NCBI GenBank assembly: GCA_002698745.1
Contig: PAAD01000010.1
Location: forward strand, 1-59,886
Length of the DNA stretch: 59,886 nucleotides
Direction: 5' to 3'
Source of the DNA: Flavobacteriaceae bacterium
Lineage (GTDB): Bacteria; Bacteroidota; Bacteroidia; Flavobacteriales; Flavobacteriaceae
This document shows, piece after piece, positions 41,885 through 51,783 of this stretch; positions within the stretch are counted from its first letter, which is position 1, and every line of letters starts with the position of its first letter. The position numbers and the translations under genes are program-made. The notes beneath the pieces are model-generated. The model was not told the DNA's origin. It saw only the letters and a list, made by a program, of their open reading frames with translations, and made no database searches.

Positions 41885-42732
41885 TAGTTTAATTTTTTAC
41901 GAATATTTTCAAATTCCATTTTAGAAGCAAAAGAAATTATGATTTTACCTGCACCGTTTTTGTCAACTGTGGTTTGCACCGTTGCATCGAAAAAGTTTTT
42001 AAATAAATCCAAATGTGGTGATGTATAATCTTCGACTGCAGTGGTTCTATATTTTATTGGTTTTGTGGCTTTTTCAGTAGCCCTAACTGACATACCAGTT
42101 GCAACAATTTTTTTATACAATCTTAATTGCTCTTGTTTTTCTAATACACTCAGTAATGCACGTCCATGCCCCATGCTGATGAATCCGTCTCGAATACCTG
42201 ACTGAATTATTGGGTCAAGGTTAAGTAAACGCAAGTAATTAGTGATTGTTGATCTCTTTTTTCCAACACGTTTACTCATTTGCTCTTGCGTTAGTTCAAT
42301 CTCGTTAATAAGCCTATCGTAGCTCAACGCAATTTCAATAGGATCTAAATCATCTCTTTGGATATTTTCAACCAATGCCATTTCTAATGACTCTTGATCG
42401 TTTGCAATGCGTATGTAGGCAGGAATGTATTTTAGATTGATAGATTGTGAAGCCCTGAAGCGTCGCTCACCAGAAACTAATTGATACCTGTTTTCTTTGA
42501 GTTTACGTACCGTTATAGGCTGGATAACACCAAGTTCAGAGATGGACGAAGCCAGTTCTGCCAAAGTATCTGGATTAAACTGTGTTCGTGGCTGAAAAGG
42601 ATTGGTTTCAATTTGATTTAGAGGAAGTTTGATAACCTTTCCTTCAACACTTTCTTGAACAAGATTTGTTTCCGTTGGGAGTAGTGCTGATAGCCCACGT
42701 CCCATGGCTTGACGTTTTTTTGCTTTTGCCAT
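41884..42732 (-). CDS. parB: Chromosome partitioning protein ParB
   Basis: GRGLSALLP; NPFQPRTQF; LVSGERRFRAS; HTH VGKKRSTITNYLRLLNL. Confidence 0.97.
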   Translation of the reverse strand: MAKAKKRQAMGRGLSALLPTETNLVQESVEGKVIKLPLNQIETNPFQPRTQFNPDTLAELASSISELGVIQPITVRKLKENRYQLVSGERRFRASQSINLKYIPAYIRIANDQESLEMALVENIQRDDLDPIEIALSYDRLINEIELTQEQMSKRVGKKRSTITNYLRLLNLDPIIQSGIRDGFISMGHGRALLSVLEKQEQLRLYKKIVATGMSVRATEKATKPIKYRTTAVEDYTSPHLDLFKNFFDATVQTTVDKNGAGKIIISFASKMEFENIRKKLN

Positions 42733-42733
42733 A

Positions 42734-43498
42734 TTACTTTTTTTTGCTGATTAGTTCTTGTGCCAACTTTAAATAGCTAGAAGCACCTTTGCTGGTTGCA
42801 TCGTAATCAATAATTGTTTCTCCAAAGCTGGGTGCTTCACCTAGCTTTACATTTCTTTGAATAATAGTATTAAAAACCATATTTCCAAAATGTTTTTTTA
42901 CTTCACCGACTACTTGGTTCGAGAGACGTAGTCTGGAGTCGTACATTGTTAACAACATACCCTCAATACCGAGATCCTTGTTATGAATTTTTTGAATGCT
43001 TTTTATGGTATTCAATAGTTTTCCTAATCCTTCGAGTGCAAAGTATTCGCATTGAATGGGAATGATTGCTGAATGAGCAGCTGTAAGCGCATTTAATGTG
43101 ATTAGACCAAGCGAAGGAGCACAGTCAATAAAAATATAATCGTAATCGCCTTTGATGGGTTCCAATGCTTTACGAAGCATCATTTCCCTATTTGTCTTGT
43201 CAATCAATTCTATTTCGATGGCAACTAGATCAATATGTGCAGGGATTAAATCAAGATTTGGTGAATTTGTTGCAACAATGGCTTCTTTAGCAGTGACTAT
43301 GTGTTCTAACACTTGGTAGGATCCTATTTCAACTGTATTAACTTCAATGCCTAGTCCAGATGTTGCATTGGCTTGAGGGTCGGCATCAACAAGCAGGACC
43401 TTTTTTTCAAGGACGCCAAGCGAAGCCGCAAGATTCACAGATGTGGTTGTTTTCCCAACACCCCCTTTCTGATTCGCTATTGCAATAATTTTCCCCAT
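42734..43498 (-). CDS. parA: Chromosome partitioning ATPase ParA
   Basis: IAIANQKGGVGKTTTSVNLAASL deviant Walker A; FIDCAPSLGLITLNAL. Confidence 0.97.
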   Translation of the reverse strand: MGKIIAIANQKGGVGKTTTSVNLAASLGVLEKKVLLVDADPQANATSGLGIEVNTVEIGSYQVLEHIVTAKEAIVATNSPNLDLIPAHIDLVAIEIELIDKTNREMMLRKALEPIKGDYDYIFIDCAPSLGLITLNALTAAHSAIIPIQCEYFALEGLGKLLNTIKSIQKIHNKDLGIEGMLLTMYDSRLRLSNQVVGEVKKHFGNMVFNTIIQRNVKLGEAPSFGETIIDYDATSKGASSYLKLAQELISKKK

Positions 43499-43556
43499 CT
43501 AAAATAATCAAATGTAAAAATACTACTAAAATTCAGTAGTTTCTGCCAAATTTGTG

Positions 43557-44435
43557 TTAACTATTTTTCCTCCTAATAGCAAGCTCAAGTAAGTCCCACA
43601 TGGTTTTTTTAACCTGCTCTAAATTATTAAATTGACCAGCACCTTTGAGCCATTCGCCTCCATCAATTGTAATTACTTCGCCGTTAAGGTAAGCGCCAAA
43701 ATCAGAAATTATGTAGGCAACTAGATTTGATAACTCTTGATGTTCACCTACTCTTCCAATTGGTATACGTTTTTTAGGATCAAATTTCCTTTTTATTGGC
43801 GCGGGCAACAATCGATCCCAAGCACCTTTAGTAGGGAATGGTCCAGGCGCAACAGCATTAAAGCGCATGCCATATTTTGCCCATTCAACAGCCAATGAGC
43901 GCGTCATGGCTAAGACTCCAGCTTTGGCACAGGCAGAGGGAACTACATAGCCCGAACCCGTGAATGCATACGTAGTTACGACATTAAGTACGTTTGTTTT
44001 TTTTTGTTTGGTTTTAATCCAATGCTTCCCAAATGTTAGCGTACAGTTTTTTGTTCCCTTGAGAACAATATCCAAAATGGTATCAAACGCATTTGACGAC
44101 AGTCTTTCTGTAGGTGCTATAAAATTACCAGCCGCATTATTTACCAACACATCTACAGCCCCATAATTTTCTAGTACTTGAATGTGCATGGCTTCAACCT
44201 CGTCAATGTTGCGAACATCACAAGCAACTGCATAACAATCACCCCCTGTTTCTTGCATTAGTTCCTGCGCGGTGGTTTCTAGTTTTTTGAGGTTACGTGA
44301 AGTTATGGCAACCCTAGCTCCAAGTTTTAGAAAATAACTTGTCATTGATTTTCCCAGTCCGCTTCCGCCGCCAGTGACGACTATAACTTTTCCTGCTAAG
44401 GCATCATCTCGCAACATTTGTTCTGCGTGTTTCAT
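43557..44435 (-). CDS. SDR-family oxidoreductase (2,4-dienoyl-CoA reductase-like)
   Basis: VIVVTGGGSGLGKSM; DVLVNNAAGNFIAPTERLS; AVEWAKYGMRFNAVAPGP; conserved Tyr absent from the canonical YxxxK position (S/A-C-A-K), as in DECR-like SDRs. Confidence 0.85.
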   Translation of the reverse strand: MKHAEQMLRDDALAGKVIVVTGGGSGLGKSMTSYFLKLGARVAITSRNLKKLETTAQELMQETGGDCYAVACDVRNIDEVEAMHIQVLENYGAVDVLVNNAAGNFIAPTERLSSNAFDTILDIVLKGTKNCTLTFGKHWIKTKQKKTNVLNVVTTYAFTGSGYVVPSACAKAGVLAMTRSLAVEWAKYGMRFNAVAPGPFPTKGAWDRLLPAPIKRKFDPKKRIPIGRVGEHQELSNLVAYIISDFGAYLNGEVITIDGGEWLKGAGQFNNLEQVKKTMWDLLELAIRRKNS

Positions 44436-44449
44436 GTTGTTTTATTTAG

Positions 44450-44761
44450 TTAATTTATGGTATCTGCGTACTCAATAAGGTACACATCTTCATTACTTTT
44501 TTTCATCAGATAGCGCTCTCTTGCATATCGTTCCATTTCTGTAGAGTCGCTTAATTGTAACAGTGTTTGTCTATCTAAATCGATATTTTCTTCCAAAGTA
44601 CTTTTCTGCCTTTTAAGTTCTGTTAACTTGTTTTCAAGGTTAAAGTATATGAGTAGTGAATTGGAATCTAGAAAAACCATCCATACAATAAAAAATATTC
44701 CAATTAAAGCATAAAGGTTTGTGGCTAACTTAAACCATGGATTTTTAAAAAGCTTTTTCAT
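44450..44761 (-). CDS. FtsB/DivIC-type septum formation initiator
   Basis: Single TM, coiled coil, ERYARERYLMKKSNEDVYLIEY. Confidence 0.88.
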   Translation of the reverse strand: MKKLFKNPWFKLATNLYALIGIFFIVWMVFLDSNSLLIYFNLENKLTELKRQKSTLEENIDLDRQTLLQLSDSTEMERYARERYLMKKSNEDVYLIEYADTIN

Positions 44762-45363
44762 TTAATCAAGGTTTCAATCCATTCTTGTATTTGATTCTTT
44801 GCAAACTTCAAGTCATTATTTATAATAATTATATCAGCTGAGTTCATATGGGGCGATATAAACTTTTTGTGCATGTCTTGAAGTGTATTTTGAAAACGCA
44901 CAGTAACTTCTTCTTTTGTTCTACCTCTAGTCTTTAGATCACGTTCCATGCGCCGTTTAATGCGATTGTTAATATCAGCTTCAATATACACCTTATGGTT
45001 AAATAAATTAAGAAGTGGCGCATGAGCAAAGACCAAAATACCTTCAATTAAAATATATTTTTTTGGATGCAAAACTTCAATTTCATCTTTACGTAAATGC
45101 TGTTCAAACGAATATAAAGGACTTTGTATTGATTTGCCTTCCTGAAGTTGCAAAACATGACTCAAGAGTAAATCAAAATCAAGTGCATCAGGGTGATCAA
45201 AGTTGATTAGACAACGTTCTTCAAAAGATAGCTCCGGTAAGTGTTTGTAATAACGATCTTGTGATATTATAAGCGTTTGGTCTTTGCCTAATATTTCTGC
45301 AAAATAATTGACAAGGGTGGTTTTACCCGCACCTGTGCCGCCACTAATTCCAATTATCACCAA
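44758..45363 (-). CDS. udk: Uridine kinase
   Basis: IIGISGGTGAGKTTLVNYF; INFDHPDALDFDLLLSHV; ILVFAHAPLLNLF. Confidence 0.95.
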   Translation of the reverse strand: MVIIGISGGTGAGKTTLVNYFAEILGKDQTLIISQDRYYKHLPELSFEERCLINFDHPDALDFDLLLSHVLQLQEGKSIQSPLYSFEQHLRKDEIEVLHPKKYILIEGILVFAHAPLLNLFNHKVYIEADINNRIKRRMERDLKTRGRTKEEVTVRFQNTLQDMHKKFISPHMNSADIIIINNDLKFAKNQIQEWIETLIK

Positions 45364-45563
45364 TTACTGTTTTTTACAAAGATAAGCTTCAATATTTGAC
45401 AGTCTGTTTGATTAATTGATAAATATTAACAGAAAAATAAACGGCTTAACATCAATTTAATTTAAACATTGTCGGGATGTATTTCCAGGCTTACCTTATT
45501 ATTGATAAGAATTGGTAAAATTATATTCAAGCAATGTAATTAGGACATTGAATTTTGAAAGAA

Positions 45564-45641
<78 letters not shown>

Positions 45642-45660
45642 AATCATATCAAATAAAATT

Positions 45661-45695
45661 ATTGGGACGTGAAAAGATGTAATATACATCCCAAT
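45661..45695. other. Hairpin-forming spacer between the two tRNA-Pro genes
   Basis: ATTGGGACGT (45661-45670) vs ACATCCCAAT (45686-45695), 9 of 10 complementary. Confidence 0.5.
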
Positions 45696-45704
45696 TAAAT
45701 TTTG

Positions 45705-45779
45705 TCGGGGTGGCAGGATTCGAACCTGCGACCTCCTGCTCCCAAAGCAGGCGCGATGACCGGGCTACGCTACACCCCG
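45705..45779 (-). tRNA. tRNA-Pro (anticodon TGG)
   Basis: Cloverleaf on minus strand: CGGGGTG/CACCCCG acceptor, CCTGC-TTTGGGA-GCAGG anticodon arm, GCAGG-TTCGAAT-CCTGC T arm. Confidence 0.95.
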
Positions 45780-45791
45780 TTAGACGGATTG

Positions 45792-45799
45792 CAAATATA
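45792..45799 (-). promoter_or_regulatory. Bacteroidota-type -7 element TATATTTG for the tRNA-Pro pair
   Basis: Minus-strand TATATTTG 12 nt upstream of the first tRNA. Confidence 0.5.
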
Positions 45800-45927
45800 G
45801 AACATATCGTAAGGTTGCCAAAACATAATTTCTTATCATTTTAGACAATAGATTGATAATAACTTTTGATATTAAAAATGTCAATCTATCATCTTAATCC
45901 TTTAATTTTGGATTTAAAATATATGTC

Positions 45928-46884
45928 ATGAGTGAGGCACCTGAAAATATTAAAACACTTATTATTGGGTCTGGACCTGCGGGTTATACCGCTGCTATCT
46001 ATGCTGCTCGTGCAGACCTAAAACCTGTTGTATACACAGGTTTAGAGCCAGGCGGACAACTTACAACTACCACAGAGGTCGATAATTTCCCTGGATATCC
46101 AGAGGGTGTTGATGGGCCAACTATGATGGTACATCTACAACAACAAGCCGAACGTTTTGGTACAGATGTCCGTATTGGAATGGCTACTGCAGTTGATTTT
46201 TCCAAAGAACCAGGCGGAATGCACCGTGTTACTATTGATGATAATAAGGAAGTATTAGCTGAAACAGTCATCATTTCCACTGGAGCAACTGCCAAATATT
46301 TAGGCTTACCAAGTGAGCAACGTTTACGAGGTGGAGGTGTTTCGGCCTGTGCTGTATGTGATGGTTTCTTTTATAAAGATCAGGATGTTGCCATTGTAGG
46401 TGGTGGAGATACCGCGGCCGAAGAAGCTACATATTTAGCCAATATTTGTAACAAGGTTACAATGTTGGTTCGTAAAGATAAAATGAGAGCTTCAAAAGCT
46501 ATGCAACACCGCGTTACTTCTACACCAAATATTGATTTACTTTACAATACTGAAATTGACGAAGTGTTAGGCGATATGGTTGTCAAAGGACTTCGAATGG
46601 TTAACAATCAAACAGGTGAAAAAGAAGAGATTGCCATAACAGGACTTTTTATTGCGATTGGACACAAACCAAACACAGATATTTTCATTGGGCAGATTGA
46701 AATGGATGATTCAGGCTATCTTATTACTGAAGGCAAATCTACTAAAACAAACATCCCTGGCGTTTTTGCTTCGGGAGATGTTCAGGATAAAGAATACCGT
46801 CAGGCGGTAACTGCTGCTGGAACTGGTTGTATGGCTGCTTTAGATGCTGAACGCTATTTGGCTACCATTGAAACACTGGTCTAG
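45928..46884 (+). CDS. trxB: Thioredoxin-disulfide reductase
   Basis: IIGSGPAGYTAAIYAARADL; CAVCDG redox motif; GVFASGDVQD. Confidence 0.97.
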   Translation: MSEAPENIKTLIIGSGPAGYTAAIYAARADLKPVVYTGLEPGGQLTTTTEVDNFPGYPEGVDGPTMMVHLQQQAERFGTDVRIGMATAVDFSKEPGGMHRVTIDDNKEVLAETVIISTGATAKYLGLPSEQRLRGGGVSACAVCDGFFYKDQDVAIVGGGDTAAEEATYLANICNKVTMLVRKDKMRASKAMQHRVTSTPNIDLLYNTEIDEVLGDMVVKGLRMVNNQTGEKEEIAITGLFIAIGHKPNTDIFIGQIEMDDSGYLITEGKSTKTNIPGVFASGDVQDKEYRQAVTAAGTGCMAALDAERYLATIETLV

Positions 46885-46887
46885 ACA

Positions 46888-47343
46888 ATGCGTATAACAC
46901 CTTTATCTATTAAATATTACACTCTTTTTAAGCTGCCAGCAGCGTATTTTACCGGAGTACGCGTAAAAAGTATAGATGAAAAGCAATGTACTGTTCGTGT
47001 ACGTTTAAACTTTATGAATAAAAATCCTTTTCGTTCTATGTTTTGGGCAGTTCAAGGGATGGCTGCAGAACTAAGCACGGGTGCTTTAATAATGCATGCA
47101 TTACACGCTTTAAATACAAAAGCTTCTATGTTGGTTATCGAAAACAAGGCTACGTTTTCAAAAAAGGCAGTTGGACGCATAAACTTTACTTGTATCCAAG
47201 GTGAAGCAGTTTTGAACGCCATTCGAGTAGCCAAAAAATCAAATGCGTCCCAGCAGGTTTTGCTACATGCTAATGGACTTGATGACGCAGGAAAAGAGGT
47301 TTCTTCCTTTTCTTTTTTGTGGACAATAAAAGTCAAAAATTAA
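46888..47343 (+). CDS. DUF4442 (hotdog-like) protein
   Basis: NKNPFRSMFWAVQGMAAELSTGALIM; resembles DUF4442 thioesterase-like proteins. Confidence 0.8.
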   Translation: MRITPLSIKYYTLFKLPAAYFTGVRVKSIDEKQCTVRVRLNFMNKNPFRSMFWAVQGMAAELSTGALIMHALHALNTKASMLVIENKATFSKKAVGRINFTCIQGEAVLNAIRVAKKSNASQQVLLHANGLDDAGKEVSSFSFLWTIKVKN

Positions 47344-47400
47344 CATTTTTGCAACACTTTTATCGGCTGGGATTTACGTATTTCGTTATAAATAGTAACT

Positions 47401-47580
47401 ATGTCTCCAAAACCAACAGTAACGTATTTTAAAAAGATTTTAATGAATGTTTATGAATACCCTACAATCTTCTATAAAGAGCTAAAAAAGGCCAAAAATC
47501 AGCTCGATGCATATGATTATCTACGTTTAAAAAAATGGGTGTCTAAACTTGAGAAATTTCGTGTTACTTTGGACCGATGA
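47401..47580 (+). CDS. Small basic protein (59 aa), uncharacterised
   Basis: Manual translation MSPKPTVTYFKKILMNVYEYPTIFYKELKKAKNQLDAYDYLRLKKWVSKLEKFRVTLDR*; fills the gap after DUF4442; 17-nt tail-to-tail overlap with the LysR gene; just under the ORF-track cutoff. Confidence 0.5.
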   Translation: MSPKPTVTYFKKILMNVYEYPTIFYKELKKAKNQLDAYDYLRLKKWVSKLEKFRVTLDR

Positions 47581-48493
47581 TTTTTATGTCATCATAAATA
47601 ATAGCACCTCTAATTATAGCTCTAATTTTATCATGTAATGCCTCAATTATGTGTAGCTTTAGTTTTCGTTGATGGTAAATCATGCTCACCTCTCGTGCAG
47701 GCTCAGGTGATTCAAACGATTTTAGATTGACTTGCTGCCGGTCACTTAATTTACGTGCGTATAAATAAGGTAATAAGGTTATGCCCAAACCTTCTTCAGA
47801 CAATTGAACTAAGGTTTCAAAGTTACCACTTTTAATCTCAAATGGAAGCGGTACTTCGTGTATTATTTTACAAATATTTAATGCTGAATTTCTAAAACAA
47901 TGCCCATCTTTTAAGATTAAAACCTTTTCATTCTTTAACATACTAGCGTTTATCTTTTTTTCTTTATTTAGTTCAGAATGCTTAGGTGCGAAGACTATAA
48001 AAGGTTCGTAATAGAGAGGTTTTTCCATTATGTGATCATAATCAAGTGGCGTAGCTGCAATACCCGCGTCAAGAGATCCTTTTTCTAAATTCTCAATTAT
48101 TTGCTGGGTAGCCATTTCTTCAATTTCTAAAATAAGTTTGGGATAAGCCTTTAAAATAGTTTGTAAAAATAGGGGCAGTAGGGTAGACATAACTGTAGGT
48201 ATAATACCGAGTTTAAAACTGCCACCAATCACCCCTTTTTCTTGTTGTATGACGTCTTGTATTCTTTCTGATTCTGCTACAATAAGGTGTGCTTGTTGTA
48301 TGATTTTTTCACCCACTGCAGTAAGGGCAATTGGTTTTTGCGTACGGTCAAATATTTTTAAATCAAGTTCTTGCTCTAACTTTTGAATTTGCATGCTCAA
48401 AGTTGGTTGGGTTACATAAACGTGTTTAGCTGCACTTGTGAAATTTCGGAATTCTGCTACTGCGATACAATATTTAAGTTGGGTTATGGTCAT
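47564..48493 (-). CDS. oxyR: LysR-family regulator, OxyR-like
   Basis: MTITQLKYCIAVAEFRNFTSAAKHVYVTQPTLSMQI HTH; redox-Cys context KDGHCFRNSALNIC. Confidence 0.9.
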   Translation of the reverse strand: MTITQLKYCIAVAEFRNFTSAAKHVYVTQPTLSMQIQKLEQELDLKIFDRTQKPIALTAVGEKIIQQAHLIVAESERIQDVIQQEKGVIGGSFKLGIIPTVMSTLLPLFLQTILKAYPKLILEIEEMATQQIIENLEKGSLDAGIAATPLDYDHIMEKPLYYEPFIVFAPKHSELNKEKKINASMLKNEKVLILKDGHCFRNSALNICKIIHEVPLPFEIKSGNFETLVQLSEEGLGITLLPYLYARKLSDRQQVNLKSFESPEPAREVSMIYHQRKLKLHIIEALHDKIRAIIRGAIIYDDIKIIGPK

Positions 48494-48494
48494 T

Positions 48495-49202
48495 TTATTT
48501 GGTTAAAACGGTTACATACATGCGTATATTTTTTAGTGGCCACTCTCGTTTGTCCGTGGGGAGTGCATTAATTTCATCTATTACGTCCATGCCACGAATG
48601 ACTTTTCCAAACACTGTGTACTCACCGTCCAAATGGTACGCGCCTGGAGATTGTTGTACAATAAAAAACTCATATGGGGAAGCCATTTTGTGTGGGTTGT
48701 TAATTTCGCTGCTAGGCATAGATATGACACCGCGTTTATGTTTGTAGCCTTTGTTAGTGTCGGGGGGTAATAAGTATTTACCAATTTTTCTTCTCTTTTG
48801 TCCAGTATCTGCATTATCAGAATTGCCACCTTGAATAATAAAACCTGGTACTACCCTGTGAAAATAAGTATTGTTAAAATATCCCTGTTTTGTTAAAAAA
48901 ATAAAATTTGCCCGGTGATAAGGTGTATTTTCAAAAAGTAACACATCGAAACTTCCCAGCGAGGTTTCAATTCTAACTTTATTTTCTTTATGCTTATCAC
49001 CATATGCTTTTAAAAATGGAATGGCAGTTTTAACATTTAAAGGTTTATCGCTCTTTTTTTTTGGTAAATCCTCTTTCAGTATTGTTGGTTCAGAAGTTTT
49101 TATGCCAATTTTATTGTTTTGCTTTGGAGCTTTTGGATTAGTGCAAGACAACATGGTACTTGAAAAAATCAAGATAAATGACGAAAAAAAAATATTATTC
49201 AT
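48495..49202 (-). CDS. Cyclophilin-type peptidylprolyl isomerase lipoprotein
   Basis: TYFHRVVPGFIIQGG; YTVFGKVIRGMDVIDEI; lipobox-like MLSC. Confidence 0.92.
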   Translation of the reverse strand: MNNIFFSSFILIFSSTMLSCTNPKAPKQNNKIGIKTSEPTILKEDLPKKKSDKPLNVKTAIPFLKAYGDKHKENKVRIETSLGSFDVLLFENTPYHRANFIFLTKQGYFNNTYFHRVVPGFIIQGGNSDNADTGQKRRKIGKYLLPPDTNKGYKHKRGVISMPSSEINNPHKMASPYEFFIVQQSPGAYHLDGEYTVFGKVIRGMDVIDEINALPTDKREWPLKNIRMYVTVLTK

Positions 49203-49265
49203 ACTTTGTAAAGTTAATATTTTTCCTTTCTATTAAAGAGTTATTTTTATTTGTTGATGCTTTTG

Positions 49266-49273
49266 TATTTTTG
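49266..49273 (+). promoter_or_regulatory. Bacteroidota-type -7 element TATTTTTG upstream of acyltransferase
   Basis: Matches TAnnTTTG, 18 nt upstream of the GTG start. Confidence 0.4.
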
Positions 49274-49290
49274 CCAAACAAATCTAATTC

Positions 49291-50016
49291 GTGTTTAAGC
49301 GCAACCCATTCGGACATTATCTGTTTATTAAACTTTGGCTAATTCGTCTACTAGGTTTTTTTACGCGTCGACGCTTTAATGGTTTTAATAATTTAAGAAT
49401 TAGTGGATCAGAAATTATTAGAGATCTTCCTGATAAAAATGTCCTTTTTATTTCAAATCATCAAACCTATTTCGCTGATGTAACAGCCATGTTTCATGTT
49501 TTTTTTGCCAGTCTTGCGGGTCGCGATGATAATTTAAACTATTTAAGATATATCTGGCGTCCAAAGTTGAATGTATATTATATCGCTGCTAAAGAAACCA
49601 TGAAGGCTGGTTTTTTGCCACGTATTTTGGCTTACACTGGTTCTATTTCTATAGAACGTACTTGGCGTGAAAAAGGTAAGTCCGTCAATCGGCAGGTGAA
49701 GATGAGTGATATTTCAAATATTGGTAAAGCTTTAAATGACGGTTGGGTAATTACTTTTCCACAGGGTACTATCAAACCATTTGCCCCTGTTCGTAAGGGA
49801 ACATTACACATAATCAAAACTTATAACCCAATAGTTGTACCCATACAAATTGATGGTTTTCGTCGTTCCTTTGATAAAAAAGGAATCTTTATTAAAAAAA
49901 AGGGAATCAAGCAGACAATGCGTATAAAGCCGCCAATAAAATTTAATCTTGAAAAGTCAACGGAAGAGCTTGTATTACAGATCTCTAAGGCTATTGGACA
50001 AGTACCTAATAAATAG
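49291..50016 (+). CDS. 1-acyl-sn-glycerol-3-phosphate acyltransferase family protein (GTG start)
   Basis: FISNHQTYFADV (NHxxxxD), FPQGTIKPFAPVRKGT. Confidence 0.9.
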   Translation: MFKRNPFGHYLFIKLWLIRLLGFFTRRRFNGFNNLRISGSEIIRDLPDKNVLFISNHQTYFADVTAMFHVFFASLAGRDDNLNYLRYIWRPKLNVYYIAAKETMKAGFLPRILAYTGSISIERTWREKGKSVNRQVKMSDISNIGKALNDGWVITFPQGTIKPFAPVRKGTLHIIKTYNPIVVPIQIDGFRRSFDKKGIFIKKKGIKQTMRIKPPIKFNLEKSTEELVLQISKAIGQVPNK

Positions 50017-50523
50017 TTATTCTACAATACCACCACAGCTAATGCGTGCACCTGCGGCACCAGAGGGTTGAGAGGTAAAATCATCAGCACCTTGATGAAC
50101 AATAATTGCTTTTCCTAAAATATTTCTTGTGTCATCTTCACAGCCAATACACCATTCGTCTGTCTCAAAATATACCCTGCCTATTCCATTTTCACCAACC
50201 TCAAAATTTCCAATATCCCCCTTATGAAAGCCATTTTTATCACCCCAAGCTCCGTGTGGTGCAAAAGTTGGGTTCCAGTGACCACCCGTTGATTTGCCAT
50301 CATCGGATGAACAATCTGATTTTTCATGAAGGTGTATAGCATGTGTTCCAGGTGAAAGCCCGCGTATGGTAGCACTTAAGCTAACGACCCCATCATATTC
50401 ACTAAATAGTGCAAATCCAGCTGCGTTTGATTCGCTTTTTGCATCTAGGTCTACCTGAAGCTGACTGTGTTTACAAGAAGTTATTGTGATTAAAAAAACA
50501 AGAACTAATGCCCAATTATTCAT
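50017..50523 (-). CDS. Cu/Zn superoxide dismutase-family lipoprotein (ORF extends to 50538)
   Basis: THAIHLHEKSDCSS, GGHWNPTFAPHG, GDIGNFEV, IVHQGADDF, GAAGARISCGGI; metal ligands appear intact; lipobox ITSC. Confidence 0.92.
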   Translation of the reverse strand: MNNWALVLVFLITITSCKHSQLQVDLDAKSESNAAGFALFSEYDGVVSLSATIRGLSPGTHAIHLHEKSDCSSDDGKSTGGHWNPTFAPHGAWGDKNGFHKGDIGNFEVGENGIGRVYFETDEWCIGCEDDTRNILGKAIIVHQGADDFTSQPSGAAGARISCGGIVE

Positions 50524-50789
50524 TTCACCAAAATACACAATTTTTAATATAAACTTATTTTAAAAATGGGACGAGTTTGTTGAAATAGCGTTATGCAATG
50601 AACTCGGCAGCTGATGATATTCAAAATATCACATGAATAATAGAGTAAATATTAAAAAAACTATTTTAATCATAAAAGGACAAAGGCTTGAATAAAAATA
50701 AAATATGCAATTTTCGTAATCCAATAAAAATACAATTCATTTTACAAGCAATTGTTTATAAATACAGATATTTGAAAAAAGAGTTCTTT

Positions 50790-51779
50790 ATGCAAAAGCT
50801 TTCATCTTACATCTTCATTGTGTTTTTCTTAAATGCATGCAATGTAACATACCCCATTGCTTCTTTTACAACTAATACTAATGTGATTGATTACTCGGAC
50901 ACTAATCATTGGGCAGTATATGACGCTATTTCATCCAATGGGGAGACGATAGGTACTATTTCTGAATCTACTGCAGCAGATGTTTTTTATGTTTACCCAA
51001 CTCTTTTTATTGATAAAAAAAATACCAATTGGAATGCAGCTATAGATGATAATAATGTAAATACAGACGTAATAAAATGGATTTTACCTTATCAAGCGGC
51101 AGCATGGGCTGATGCGGGGCGTTTATTTATACCTTTTTATCGTCAGAATCATTACCGTGCTTTTTTTGAACCCTATAGAAATCAAGGGGGTGTTGAAGCA
51201 ATAGCCTTAGCTTATTCAGATGTAAAGGCTGCATTTGACCACTATATGGCGCATGAAAATAATGGCCGTCCCATTATTTTAGCTGGTCATAGCCAAGGTG
51301 CATTACACTTAAAGAAATTATTGCAAGAATATTTTGATGGTAAATTCCTTCAAAATCAGTTGGTAGCTGCGTATTTGATTGGCACCCGTGTTATGGAAGA
51401 CGATTTTAAATTTTTAAAACCCCTTATTTCACCCGAACAGATTGGAGGTTATGTCAGCTGGAACAGTTATAAAAAAGGGAAATACCCCAAATATTATTCA
51501 TGGTATAATAATGCTGTTACTACAAACCCCGTTAATTGGGACGATAGTAAAAAAAGTCTTATGTTAGAACATAAGGGATTATTTTATTACGACAATATAA
51601 TCTATGATAAATGCTTGGAAGTAGAAAAGATCAATGGCATGTTGTGGGTGAGTTTACCAAAAGTACCCAAGCGATTTTGGATGTCTTTTGTCAATGACTA
51701 CCACCGCTTTGATGTCACTTTGTTCTGGGAAGATATAAGGCAAAATGCTTTGCAACGGGTTAAAGCTTTTTATCAATAA
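50790..51779 (+). CDS. DUF3089 alpha/beta-hydrolase-like lipoprotein (ORF extends to 50688)
   Basis: VFYVYPTLF; PILAGHSQGALHLKKLL (GHSQG); lipobox LNAC after internal Met at 50790. Confidence 0.87.
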   Translation: MQKLSSYIFIVFFLNACNVTYPIASFTTNTNVIDYSDTNHWAVYDAISSNGETIGTISESTAADVFYVYPTLFIDKKNTNWNAAIDDNNVNTDVIKWILPYQAAAWADAGRLFIPFYRQNHYRAFFEPYRNQGGVEAIALAYSDVKAAFDHYMAHENNGRPIILAGHSQGALHLKKLLQEYFDGKFLQNQLVAAYLIGTRVMEDDFKFLKPLISPEQIGGYVSWNSYKKGKYPKYYSWYNNAVTTNPVNWDDSKKSLMLEHKGLFYYDNIIYDKCLEVEKINGMLWVSLPKVPKRFWMSFVNDYHRFDVTLFWEDIRQNALQRVKAFYQ

Positions 51780-51783
51780 AAGC

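Noticed and set aside
40633-43498. parS site near parAB
   Set aside because: Looked for TGTTTCACGTGAAACA/TGTTCCACGTGGAACA-like sequences by eye and found none in this region.
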